A stretch of DNA of 19,560 nucleotides from an uncultured Lysobacterales bacterium (GTDB lineage: Bacteria > Pseudomonadota > Gammaproteobacteria > Xanthomonadales > Xanthomonadaceae). The position numbers were made by a program, and so were the translations under genes. This document shows positions 12,792 through 19,560 of this stretch, one piece after another. The first letter of the stretch is position 1, and each line of letters opens with the position of its first letter. The stretch covers positions 1 through 19,560 of the forward strand of contig CAMPJI010000042.1 of assembly GCA_946886865.1 (NCBI GenBank). Reading direction: 5' to 3'. The notes below the pieces were generated by a model, which saw nothing but the letters and a program-made list of their open reading frames with translations, was not told the origin of the DNA and made no database searches.

Positions 12792-14405
12792 ATGACCCGC
12801 GGATCCCAACCCATGAGCCCGGCCATGGTCTTTCGCATCTCGGTGACGTTGCTGGTGCTGCTGGTGCTGGGTGCGGTCGTCGCGCCGGGGGCGTTCGGCG
12901 CGCTGAGCGCGCAGGTGCAGGCGGCGACGCTGGCGCGGGCGGGGTGGCTGTACCTGGTGATCGTGTTCGGGGTGCTGGCGTTCCTGGTGTACCTCGCGAT
13001 CGGGCGGCTGGGGTCGCTGCGCATCGGTGGCGATGACGCCGAGCCGGAATTCTCGCGGCGCTCGTGGTTCGCGATGCTGTTCTCGGCCGGGATGGGCATC
13101 GGGCTGGTGTTCTGGGGCGCGGCCGAGCCGCTGTCGCATTTCCAGTCACCGCCGGAAGGCCTGGAGGGCAGCACCACGCAGGCGGCGTCGGCGGCGATGC
13201 GCTATGCGTTCTTCCACTGGGGGCTGCACCCGTGGGCGATCTACGCGCTGGTGGGGCTGGGCATGGCGTGGTTCCAGTTCAACCGCGGCTCGCGCGGGCT
13301 GGTCAGCGACCTGCTGGCGCCGCTGATCGGGCGGCATGCGCAGGGCGCGGCCGGCACCGCGATCGACGTGCTGGCCGTGGTCGCCACGGCGGTCGGCGTG
13401 GCGACCACGCTGGGCTTCGGCGCGGCGCAGATCGCCGCCGGCCTGCAGCGCGTCGCCGGCGCCCCCGACGGCGTGGCGACGCAGCTGGTGGTGATCGCCG
13501 TGGCGTTCGTGCTGTACATGGCCTCCTCGGCGACGGGGTTGGAGCGCGGCATCAAGTGGCTGTCCAACCTCAACATGGCGGCGGCTGCGTTGTTGCTCGC
13601 GCTGGTGCTGGTGCTGGGACCGACCGCCTTCCTGTTCGAGACGCTGACCACCACGCTGGGCAGCTACCTCAACCTGCTGCCGTCGATGAGCCTGCGCATG
13701 ACGCCGTTCTCGCAGCGCAGCTGGGTGGGCGACTGGACGATCTTCTACTGGGCCTGGTGGATGGCGTGGGCGCCGTTCGTGGGCGCGTTCTTCGCGCGCA
13801 TCTCGTATGGGCGGACGGTGCGCGAGTTCGTGCTGGGCGTGGTGGCGGGGCCGGCGCTGGTGAGCTTCCTGTGGTTCGCGGTGTTCGGTGGGGCGACGCT
13901 ACATGCGCAGCTGTTCGGCGGCGCCGACCTGCTGGGCGAGCTCGCACGGGGCTACCAGCACGTGCTGTTCGCGCTGTTCGACACGCTGCCGTGGGCGACG
14001 CTGCTGGCGTGGGTGGCCATCGTCCTGCTGATGAGCTTCTTCGTGACGTCCGCGGACTCGGCCACGCTGGTGCTGGCGAGCATGTCCAGTGAAGCGGCCG
14101 GTGACCCCCCGCTGCTGCGCAAGATGGTGTGGGGCGTCCTGCAGGCGGCCATCGCGGTGGCGTTGTTGCTGGCCGGGGGCCTGGACGCGCTGCAGTCGAT
14201 GGTGATCGTGGCTGCACTGCCCTTCGCGCTGCTGCTGGCCGCGGCGGTGGTGTCGCTGCACCGGGTGCTGGCCGAAGCACGCGCCGCGCACGACCGCGAG
14301 GACCGCGAACTGCACCGTGCCGAGAAGCGGTGGCTCGAGCGCGAGCGAGGCCAACCGATGGCCCGCGCATCCGGGGCGGACGTGCGTCCGGATCGTGCCG
14401 ATTGA
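12792..14405 (+). CDS. BCCT-family betaine/carnitine/choline-type transporter
   Basis: A 537-residue integral membrane protein with about 12 hydrophobic helices. Family motifs are clear: [18 protein letters not shown] near residue 100, and the BCCT signature [20 protein letters not shown] followed by [12 protein letters not shown] near residue 320. BCCT proteins take up quaternary amines such as glycine betaine, choline or carnitine, driven by sodium or proton gradients. The C-terminal tail after the last helix (about 40 residues, very charged and Glu/Arg-rich: [16 protein letters not shown]) could be the osmosensing region seen in some members. Start choice is uncertain: 12792 has AAGG 9 bases upstream, 12813 begins just before the first helix, and 12750 lies 12 bases after GGAGG. 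The gap 12584-12791 shows only a small GGTAC/GTACC hairpin at 12635-12648. Confidence 0.9.
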   Translation: MTRGSQPMSPAMVFRISVTLLVLLVLGAVVAPGAFGALSAQVQAATLARAGWLYLVIVFGVLAFLVYLAIGRLGSLRIGGDDAEPEFSRRSWFAMLFSAGMGIGLVFWGAAEPLSHFQSPPEGLEGSTTQAASAAMRYAFFHWGLHPWAIYALVGLGMAWFQFNRGSRGLVSDLLAPLIGRHAQGAAGTAIDVLAVVATAVGVATTLGFGAAQIAAGLQRVAGAPDGVATQLVVIAVAFVLYMASSATGLERGIKWLSNLNMAAAALLLALVLVLGPTAFLFETLTTTLGSYLNLLPSMSLRMTPFSQRSWVGDWTIFYWAWWMAWAPFVGAFFARISYGRTVREFVLGVVAGPALVSFLWFAVFGGATLHAQLFGGADLLGELARGYQHVLFALFDTLPWATLLAWVAIVLLMSFFVTSADSATLVLASMSSEAAGDPPLLRKMVWGVLQAAIAVALLLAGGLDALQSMVIVAALPFALLLAAAVVSLHRVLAEARAAHDREDRELHRAEKRWLERERGQPMARASGADVRPDRAD

Positions 14406-14443
14406 CTTCGACGCTGCGGCCCACACTTCAGTTTTCCCGCCCC

Positions 14444-14458
14444 AGGAGATGCCCCGTG
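14444..14458 (+). promoter_or_regulatory. Ribosome-binding site and GTG start of msrB
   Basis: AGGAG at 14444-14448, then 7 bases, then GTG at 14456. The protein sequence [10 protein letters not shown] begins at this GTG. The reading frame is open far upstream through the transporter gene, but those extra residues are not MsrB-like, so the GTG is the start. Confidence 0.75.
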
Positions 14459-14905
14459 TCGAACTACCGCAAGGACCCCGACGCCATCGCCCGCCTGACG
14501 CCCGAGCAGTACCGCGTCACCCAGGAATCCGGCACCGAACGCCCGGGCACCGGCGAGTACCTCGCCAACAAGGCGCCGGGCATCTATGTCGACATCGTGT
14601 CGGGCGAGCCTTTGTTCGCCTCCAGCGACAAGTACGAGTCGGGCTGCGGCTGGCCCAGTTTCACCAAGCCGATCGAACGGGCGAACGTCAGCGAACTGCG
14701 CGACATGACGCACGGGATGATCCGCACCGAAGTCCGCTCCGCGAACGGCGACAGCCACCTGGGCCATGTCTTCCCGGACGGCCCCGCCGACCGCGGCGGG
14801 CTGCGCTACTGCATCAATTCCGCGTCGCTGCGCTTCGTGCCGCGCGATCAGATGGAAGCGCAGGGTTACGGGGCGTACCTGGACCAGGTCGAGGATGTTC
14901 GCTAG
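14456..14905 (+). CDS. msrB: Peptide-methionine (R)-S-oxide reductase
   Basis: A 149-residue protein of normal MsrB length. It reduces the R form of methionine sulfoxide in proteins, using thioredoxin, in oxidative-stress repair. Motifs: [14 protein letters not shown], then [10 protein letters not shown] with Cys64 (likely the resolving Cys), [11 protein letters not shown], and the catalytic Cys119 in [11 protein letters not shown]. The four zinc-binding cysteines of the zinc-containing form (the two CxxC motifs around residues 46-50 and 95-99) are absent: the sites read YVDIVSG and RSANGD. This is the zinc-free type. No signal peptide was seen, so it should be cytoplasmic. It lies 50 bases after the transporter gene on the same strand, and a GC hairpin follows it. 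Confidence 0.92.
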   Translation: MSNYRKDPDAIARLTPEQYRVTQESGTERPGTGEYLANKAPGIYVDIVSGEPLFASSDKYESGCGWPSFTKPIERANVSELRDMTHGMIRTEVRSANGDSHLGHVFPDGPADRGGLRYCINSASLRFVPRDQMEAQGYGAYLDQVEDVR

Positions 14906-14935
14906 GGCTTCGGGCTGACGCCGTGCTGCCCTGAT

Positions 14936-14957
14936 GCGCCCGGTCCAGCCCGGGCGC
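14936..14957 (+). terminator. GC hairpin after msrB
   Basis: An 8-bp perfect stem, GCGCCCGG (14936-14943) and CCGGGCGC (14950-14957), with a 6-base loop, lies 30 bases after the msrB stop in the convergent gap to the reductase gene. There is no T-run, so termination is likely only with help from other factors. Nothing else is visible up to 15072. Confidence 0.45.
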
Positions 14958-15072
14958 TGCGCGCCGGGGTGCCTAGTGGCCCTCTGGATGGACTCGGACG
15001 ACGCGGTCGATCCGTGCGGCATAGCAGCCCCGGGTGGCGTAGGGGGCATGCACGCCGGTGCGGTTGCAGGCG

Positions 15073-15678
15073 CTACGGCGTCGGGTAAGGCGATGTCTTC
15101 AGCAGCCGGGCCAGATGCGCGGCGTTGCTGGCGATGGTGCGGATCGTCTCGGCGACTTTCCTGGGCGTCCGCTCCAGGTCCTGGTAATCGGTGCTGCCCA
15201 TCGCCTCGCCGACCCAGTACGGCGGACTGGCGCCGGGGATGGTGAAACCGACATCGGTGAGTGCCTGGTAGATCTCGGCGCAGCAGTGGTGCGCGCCGTC
15301 CTCGTTGCCGACCACCGCGGCGACGGCGACCTTGCCGAAGGTGGGGTAGCGGCCGTCGTCGTCGATCTCCGACAGCACCGCGTCGAGCCGTTCGAGTACG
15401 CGCTTGCAGACGCTGGAGGGCTGGCCCATCCAGATCGGCGTGGCGACCACCAGGATGTCGGCGTCCATGATGCGTTTGCGCAGTGGCGGCCACTCGTCGC
15501 CGTCGCCCTCGTCGGCGGTGACGCCGGGCTTGACGTTGAAGTTGGCGACGCGGTCGCTGGCGGTCTCGACGTCGTGCTTGCCGAGTGCGCGCAGCACCTG
15601 GTCGAGCAGCTTCTGGGTGGAGGAGGGCTCGTCGCCGGACTTGAGCGTGCAGTTGAGGCCGTAGGCGCGCAGGGGCAT
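15073..15678 (-). CDS. Flavodoxin-fold NAD(P)H-dependent FMN reductase-like protein
   Basis: A 201-residue protein. It starts with a beta-strand and loop, MPLRAYGLNCTLKSGDEPSS, the FMN-phosphate-binding position of the flavodoxin/NADPH-FMN reductase fold. DADILVVATPIWMGQPSSVC near 73-92 and VAVAAVVGNEDGAHHC near 119-134 match the second and third flavin-contacting loops. It probably is a cytoplasmic flavoenzyme that reduces quinones or flavins; the substrate is unknown. ATG 15678 has AAGGAG 6 bases upstream; the longer open frame to 15771 is Pro/Arg-rich and unlikely to be translated. The second REP cluster lies about 120 bases upstream. Confidence 0.8.
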   Translation of the reverse strand: MPLRAYGLNCTLKSGDEPSSTQKLLDQVLRALGKHDVETASDRVANFNVKPGVTADEGDGDEWPPLRKRIMDADILVVATPIWMGQPSSVCKRVLERLDAVLSEIDDDGRYPTFGKVAVAAVVGNEDGAHHCCAEIYQALTDVGFTIPGASPPYWVGEAMGSTDYQDLERTPRKVAETIRTIASNAAHLARLLKTSPYPTP

Positions 15679-15795
15679 GGGGGGCTCCTTCGGGCGGGAC
15701 GGTCGACCGTAGGCGCGGCGGCGTGGATGGGGTGTGGAAGGGCGCGGAGTGGGGCGTGGGCGTTCGGTCACCTGCCTTGCGTCAACAGGTTCGTT

Positions 15796-15820
15796 GTAGG
15801 AGCGACGTGAGTCGCGACCG
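15796..15820 (+). repeat. REP element, GTAG head
   Basis: A copy of the 3856-3880 element: GTAGGAGCGACGTGAGTCGC, with stem GCGAC/GTCGC and loop GTGA. With the next element it makes an inverted pair whose outer ends, TTGTAGGAGCGACG and its complement, match exactly. Confidence 0.8.
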
Positions 15821-15841
15821 CGCTGCTTGGTAGCGAGAGGC

Positions 15842-15864
15842 GTCGCGACTTACGTCGCTCCTAC
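15842..15864 (-). repeat. REP element, inverted partner
   Basis: On the minus strand the element reads GTAGGAGCGACGTAAGTCGC, with stem GCGAC (15845-15849) and GTCGC (15854-15858) and loop TTAC on the plus strand. It faces the element at 15796-15820 in a BIME-like doublet of 69 bp. Confidence 0.8.
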
Positions 15865-15918
15865 AAGGGCACCTGTCCATCCGCGCGACCGTGTGGCGGG
15901 CCGCGGGAACTTGGCGTG

Positions 15919-15941
15919 TTCGCGGCCGAAGCCGCTCCTAC
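15919..15941 (-). repeat. REP element, second stem type
   Basis: On the minus strand the element reads GTAGGAGCGGCTTCGGCCGC. Its stem is GCGGC (15922-15926) and GCCGC (15931-15935) with loop CGAA on the plus strand, so it is the GGCT-type element like the one at 3961-3983. Confidence 0.75.
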
Positions 15942-15963
15942 AACGGCATTGCAGGCGCAACGA

Positions 15964-16356
15964 TCAGCGGGATGCCATCGGTGTGGACACGTCGCAGTCG
16001 GGACCGGGCACCTTCGTATCGCCACGCACACAGGGACGGAACGCGGGCAGGGCGGCGATGCGGCGTTCGTGCCCGGCATCGATCGCGAAACGCTGCACGG
16101 GCTCGCGGCGACACGCAGGGCGTTGCACGGGCAGCGCACTGGGCGCGGCCTCGCAGCTGGCGTCGTACAGCGTGTAGTGGCATCGGCCGCTGGCGCTGTC
16201 GATGCACTCGAACCGTGCGACACCCGGGTTCGTGACCACACGGCTGTACAGGCGGTCGATACCGCCGGCCTGCTCGCGCTGGATGAAGGTGCTGCCGCCC
16301 AGGTCGCAGCCGTAGAGGGACAGCACGTAGCAGCACAGGGCAATGAGCTTGTTCAT
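15964..16356 (-). CDS. Small lipoprotein of unknown function
   Basis: A 130-residue protein. The N-terminus MNKLIALCCYVLSLYGCDLGG is a lipoprotein signal with lipobox LYGC (Cys 17). The mature part has several Cys (in ECIDSASGRCHY, DASCEAAP, PACRRE, RPCVRG and PDCDV) that could form disulfides. No known domain was recognised. AAGGTG lies about 6 bases before the ATG. The stop at 15964 is only about 20 bases from the REP cluster. It is on the same strand as the two-component genes upstream, 60 bases after the regulator's end, and could be co-transcribed. Confidence 0.65.
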   Translation of the reverse strand: MNKLIALCCYVLSLYGCDLGGSTFIQREQAGGIDRLYSRVVTNPGVARFECIDSASGRCHYTLYDASCEAAPSALPVQRPACRREPVQRFAIDAGHERRIAALPAFRPCVRGDTKVPGPDCDVSTPMASR

Positions 16357-16416
16357 GGGGCACCTTGTTGGGTCGGCGGACGCGGCGTCGCGTGCAGGCT
16401 TGGACGGCAGTGCGCG

Positions 16417-17193
16417 TCACATGTGACGGAACAGCGCCATGAAGGGGGCGCTGACCGCCAGGGTTTCGGGGCGCGACTTCAAGCGCACGGTGCCGCGCCC
16501 GCTGTCGTCGCGGATGACACCCGCGACGGCCTTGAGGTTGACGATGGTCGAGCGGTGGATCTGCTTGAAGCAGGTCGGGTCCAGCACGTTGAGCAGCTCG
16601 CGGATCGGCGTGCGCAGCAGCGCTTCGCCGTCGGCAGTCACCACGGTGGTGTACTTGTGGTCGGCGCGGAAGTAGGCGACGTCCTCGACCAGGATCAGCC
16701 GCGTCTCGCGACCGGCACTGGCGGTGATCCAGGTCAGCGGCTCGGGTGCGTCCTTCGCTGGCGCGGCGCGGCCCAGGCGTTGCACCAGGTCGGCCAGCGT
16801 GGACGCGTCCAGCTGCGTGCGGCGCGCCTTGAGGCGCTCGACGGTGGCGGCCAGGCGCGCCGGCTCGATCGGCTTGAGCAGGTAATCAATCGCGCCGCGC
16901 TCGAACGCGTCCACCGCGTACTGGTCGTAGGCGGTGACGAACACCACCTGAGTCGAGGGGCTGGCCTGCGCCGTGGCCGCGGCCACGTCCAGGCCGGTGA
17001 GGCCGGGCATGCGGATGTCCAGGAACGCCACGTCCGGCTGGTGCTCGGCGATGGCTTCCACCGCGCTGGCGCCGTCCTCGCATTCGGCCAGCACGCGCAG
17101 CTCGGGCCACGCCGACTTCAGCGCATCGACCAGGCCCTGGCGCAGCAGCGCCTCGTCCTCGGCGATCACGCAGGTGCAGGGCAGGTCATGCAT
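16417..17193 (-). CDS. LytTR-type response regulator
   Basis: A 258-residue regulator. Residues 8-125 are a receiver domain: acidic pair E12-D13, phospho-acceptor D59 in VAFLDIRMPG, T87 in FVTAYD and K107 in YLLKPIEP. Residues about 155-258 are a LytTR DNA-binding domain: ILVEDVAYFRADHKYTTVVT, then RTPIRELLNVLDPTCFKQIH and RSTIVNLKAVAGV. LytTR regulators bind DNA as dimers and control such things as secreted products, competence or cell-surface functions. The ATG at 17193 overlaps the kinase stop (ATGCATGA, 8 bases), which indicates translational coupling. The longer open frame upstream lies within the kinase gene and is not the real start. Confidence 0.92.
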   Translation of the reverse strand: MHDLPCTCVIAEDEALLRQGLVDALKSAWPELRVLAECEDGASAVEAIAEHQPDVAFLDIRMPGLTGLDVAAATAQASPSTQVVFVTAYDQYAVDAFERGAIDYLLKPIEPARLAATVERLKARRTQLDASTLADLVQRLGRAAPAKDAPEPLTWITASAGRETRLILVEDVAYFRADHKYTTVVTADGEALLRTPIRELLNVLDPTCFKQIHRSTIVNLKAVAGVIRDDSGRGTVRLKSRPETLAVSAPFMALFRHM

Positions 17194-18466
17194 GGCGGGC
17201 CTCCCGGGTCGCGGTCGGGCCACCGGCCGGCAGGTTGAGCGTGGCGGCCACGCCCGAGGGGAAGTTGGCAACCACCGACAGCGCGGCCTCGCCGGCGTAC
17301 ATCAGGCGCAGGCGCTCGCGCACGTTCTTCAGGCCGATGCCGGTGCCGCTGGTCTTGGCGTTGAAGCCTTCGCCGTCGTCGGCCACGGTGACCGACACGG
17401 TGTCGTCGCTGCGGCGCGCGCGCAGCCACACGGTGCCGCCGGTCGTGCGCGGCTCCAGCCCGTGCTTGATGGCGTTCTCCACCAGCGTTTGCAGCATCAT
17501 CGGCGGCATCGGCGTGGCGCGCAGCGCCTCGGGGATGTCCACCTGCACGGCGAGGCGGCTGCCCATGCGGATCTTCAGGATTTCCAGGTAGGCGATGGCA
17601 CGTTCGAGTTCCGCGCCCAGCGTCGACATGCCCTCGTCGGTGGCGGGCAGCGAGCGGCGCAGGTACTGGATCAGGTGCCCGAGCATCTCGTCGGCGCGCG
17701 CCGGGTCGCTGCGCGTCAGCAGCTGCGCGCTGGCCAGCGTGTTGTAGAGGAAGTGCGGCTCCACCTGCGCGTGCAGCAGGTTGAGCTTGGCGACGGTGAG
17801 TTCCTTCTCGGTGCGCGTCTGCGCGACCGCGTCCTTCTCGCCGCGGCGGTGCTGGGCGATGCGGCGGCTGATCGCGCGCGCCACCGCTTCGGCGTTCTCG
17901 TAGTTGGTCGCGTTGTCGACCAGGAACCAGTCGCTCCAGGCCGGGTTCTCCGGCTCGCAGATCAGCGTGACACTGCCGGCATCCCCGGTGGGCGTGACGG
18001 TGGCGAGGATCTGGTTGCGGCGCTCGCCGAACCACGCCAGCGGGTTCCAGCGCCCCAGCGGCAGCTCGCCGTAGAGGTTGGGGCGGCCGACCTTGGCGCG
18101 CACCTGCAGGCTGTCGCGTGCGCTTTCGACGCTCTCGATGCGCGGCAGCTCACGGATGGCGGCATCGACCAGGTCGAAGGCCTCGCCGGCCTCCAGCGGG
18201 ATCTCGATCTGCCGGCGCTGGCGGTTCGACAGGGCATCGCTGTCCACCCGCCCGGCCACCAGGCGCACCCGGCCCAGGTGCGACACCGCACCGGTCACCA
18301 CCAGCGCCATCGTCAGCGTACCGGCGATGGCGACCGGCCATTCCAGCCGGCCCAGCAGCGGCAGCTCGTACCAGATGCTGCTGGCGAGCAGGACCACCAG
18401 CAGCCACGCGGCACTGATGCGCAACACGAAGAGAAAGGCCTTGAGCACGGTGCGGTCCGTCGTCAT
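17186..18466 (-). CDS. Membrane sensor histidine kinase, LytS/YehU type
   Basis: A 426-residue kinase partner of the regulator downstream. Two membrane helices are at about 11-33 and 44-66. Residues about 70-205 are a folded-looking cytoplasmic segment without a recognised sensor domain (IEIPLEAGEAFDLVDAAIRE, later LYGELPLGRWNPLAWFGERR and VTLICEPENPAWSDWFLVD). The His_kinase dimerisation motif is LHAQVEPHFLYNTL with H238 as the phospho-acceptor. The ATPase part has N331 in LVENAIKHGL, the G1 box VADDGEGFNAKTS, and the G2 box GTGIGLKNVRERL. ATG 18466 is used because helix 1 follows shortly; ATG 18502 is an alternative. No Shine-Dalgarno is clear. The signal sensed is unknown. Confidence 0.9.
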   Translation of the reverse strand: MTTDRTVLKAFLFVLRISAAWLLVVLLASSIWYELPLLGRLEWPVAIAGTLTMALVVTGAVSHLGRVRLVAGRVDSDALSNRQRRQIEIPLEAGEAFDLVDAAIRELPRIESVESARDSLQVRAKVGRPNLYGELPLGRWNPLAWFGERRNQILATVTPTGDAGSVTLICEPENPAWSDWFLVDNATNYENAEAVARAISRRIAQHRRGEKDAVAQTRTEKELTVAKLNLLHAQVEPHFLYNTLASAQLLTRSDPARADEMLGHLIQYLRRSLPATDEGMSTLGAELERAIAYLEILKIRMGSRLAVQVDIPEALRATPMPPMMLQTLVENAIKHGLEPRTTGGTVWLRARRSDDTVSVTVADDGEGFNAKTSGTGIGLKNVRERLRLMYAGEAALSVVANFPSGVAATLNLPAGGPTATREARHA

Positions 18467-18630
18467 CGGGGAATGCGGCCGAGGATAGCGACGACCCCCC
18501 ATGTGTGAAGGGGGCGGGCGACGAACCGGGGAATGGCGCGACGAAGCGCCTCTGGAGCGGATCGGGCCGCCTGCGCCCGCCGCGGTGACCGCGCTGCTAG
18601 ATTGGCGCCGGTCCACGGCAGGAGCGGCAC

Positions 18631-19275
18631 ATGGCGACATCCACCGACGAGTTGCAGCGCTTCGTCCGCGAGGCCCTGGCGCAGGGGCAGGGCCGCGAGG
18701 CGATCGCCGCGGCGCTGGCGCATGCCGGCTGGCCCCCCGAGCAGGTGGAGCCGGCGCTGGCCGCCTACGCCGACACCCCGTTCCCGGTGCCCGTGCCGCG
18801 CCCGCGCCCGTACCTCTCGCCGCGCGAGGCGTTCCTGTACCTGCTGATGTTCGCGACGCTGTACCTCACGGCATGGCACCTGGGCAGCCTGGTGTTCGAC
18901 CTGATCAACCGCGCGCTGCCCGACCCGGCCGATGGCGCGTACGCCGCCGCCGCGTTCGACCACTCGATGCGCTGGTCGGTCGCCACGCTGGTGGTGGCGT
19001 TCCCGGTGTTCCTGCTGGTGGCACGGGTGCTGTCGCGCGAGCTGGCCGCGACCCCGGCCAAGCGGCTGTCGGCGGTGCGGCGCTGGCTGACGTATCTGAC
19101 GCTGTTCATCGCCGCGGTCGCGCTGGTCGGCGACCTGATCGCCCTCGTGTACCGCGTGCTGGGCGGCGAGCTGTCGCTGCGCTTCGTGCTGAAGGTGCTG
19201 GTGGTGGGCGTGATCGCCGGCGGCGTGTTCGGCTACTACCTGGGCGAACTGCGCCGTGAGGAGCGCGAGGGATGA
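18631..19275 (+). CDS. DUF5671-like membrane protein
   Basis: A 214-residue protein. Residues 1-50 form an amphipathic, Ala-rich cytoplasmic head (FVREALAQGQGREAIAAALA) like a short UBA-type helical bundle. A Pro-rich linker (TPFPVPVPRPRPY) follows. Then come about four membrane helices: FLYLLMFATLYLTAWHLGSL, WSVATLVVAFPVFLLVARVL, LTYLTLFIAAVALVGDLIAL and LVVGVIAGGVFGYYLGEL. The domain call is from the LSPREAFLYLLMF start and overall layout, which match DUF5671 as remembered. Function is unknown. AGGAG lies 6 bases before the ATG. The stop overlaps the next start by 3 bases (ATGA), so both are translated together. Confidence 0.75.
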   Translation: MATSTDELQRFVREALAQGQGREAIAAALAHAGWPPEQVEPALAAYADTPFPVPVPRPRPYLSPREAFLYLLMFATLYLTAWHLGSLVFDLINRALPDPADGAYAAAAFDHSMRWSVATLVVAFPVFLLVARVLSRELAATPAKRLSAVRRWLTYLTLFIAAVALVGDLIALVYRVLGGELSLRFVLKVLVVGVIAGGVFGYYLGELRREEREG

Positions 19276-19560
19276 GCGCCTCCCGCATCCCCCTGGACCG
19301 GCGCGGGCGCGTAATGGCGATCGTCGCCAGCCTCGTCGTGATCGCGGCCGTCGTCGCCGGCATCGCCAGCATCGGCCTGCCGGGCGCGCAGCGCCAGGCG
19401 CGCCTGGACGAGCGCCGCATCGAGGACCTGCAGCGCATCGTGGAGGCCGTCGAACTTCACCACCGCGAACACGGCCGGCTGCCCGCTGACCTGGCCACCG
19501 CCGCGGCGCGGCCGGGCTGGGGCCTGGCGCTGCTCGACCCGGTCAGCGGCGAGGCGTACG
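19272..19560 (+). CDS. Membrane-anchored protein, 3' end outside the window
   Basis: An open frame from ATG 19272 to the window end (96 codons) without a stop. It starts MSASRIPLDRRGRVMAIVAS and has one transmembrane helix at about 15-36 (MAIVASLVVIAAVVAGIASIGL), then a helical segment (RIEDLQRIVEAVELHHREHG) and the motif LPADLATAAA. The last residues (GLALLDPVSGEAY) resemble a small-domain segment found in pilin-like proteins. Its start overlaps the stop of the DUF5671-like gene as ATGA, so the two form an operon. The protein is probably a single-pass inner-membrane protein with a periplasmic C-terminus; function not recognised. Confidence 0.6.
   Translation, partial: MSASRIPLDRRGRVMAIVASLVVIAAVVAGIASIGLPGAQRQARLDERRIEDLQRIVEAVELHHREHGRLPADLATAAARPGWGLALLDPVSGEAY

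Noticed and set aside
13952..15493. A 513-codon minus-strand open frame crossing three genes.
   Set aside because: It overlaps the transporter, msrB and the reductase in wrong frames and has no coherent domain.
1..19560. CRISPR arrays, tRNA or rRNA genes, T4SS structural genes, transposases.
   Set aside because: No regularly spaced direct repeats, no cloverleaf or rRNA-like sequence, and no VirB/VirD4 or transposase motifs were seen in any frame.

Overview
The window reads as chromosomal DNA of a high-GC gammaproteobacterium of the Xanthomonadaceae/Lysobacteraceae type (Lysobacter, Luteimonas, Stenotrophomonas or Xanthomonas relatives). Three things point there: a protein with the C-terminal secretion domain of Xanthomonadales type IV secretion (X-T4SS) effectors, two clusters of short palindromes with the GTAG head known from Stenotrophomonas-type REP elements, and many genes of the kind found in that family (amidohydrolase, DUF885 lipoprotein, BCCT transporter, hydrolase-LuxR fusion). 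No rRNA, tRNA, CRISPR array, transposase or T4SS structural gene was seen.

Layout. 20-882: an outer-membrane beta-barrel protein and its terminator. 983-2470: a YHYH/excalibur secreted protein (-), a PIN-like nuclease with a C-terminal winged-helix-like part (-, TTG start), and a small cysteine-rich oxidoreductase-like protein (+). 2570-3859: an exported amidohydrolase whose stop codon lies inside a REP element; a REP cluster follows. 4080-5147: an alpha/beta hydrolase fused to a LuxR DNA-binding domain. 5183-5239: a palindrome and a second half-palindrome 42 bp on, upstream of an MddA-like methanethiol S-methyltransferase (5302-6102).

6159-8351 is the most interesting part: a minus-strand two-gene operon of a short periplasmic lipoprotein followed by a 550-residue protein with a lysozyme-like N-terminal region and a C-terminal XVIPCD. 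This is the arrangement of an X-T4SS antibacterial effector (X-Tfe) and its immunity protein (X-Tfi). A good sigma-70-like promoter precedes the lipoprotein, and a long imperfect inverted repeat lies just upstream.

8669-14905: a DUF885 metallopeptidase-like lipoprotein, an AraC-type regulator, a secreted HExxH protein of no recognised family, a BCCT transporter, and a zinc-site-lacking MsrB. 15073-16356 (-): a flavodoxin-fold reductase and a small lipoprotein, separated by the second REP cluster. 16417-18466 (-): a LytS/LytTR-type two-component system, kinase then regulator with overlapping ends. 18631-19560 (+): a DUF5671-like membrane protein overlapping a membrane-anchored protein that runs off the window.

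The genes look like several independent small units rather than one large pathway. The effector/immunity pair would work with a T4SS encoded elsewhere; this could not be tested from the window.
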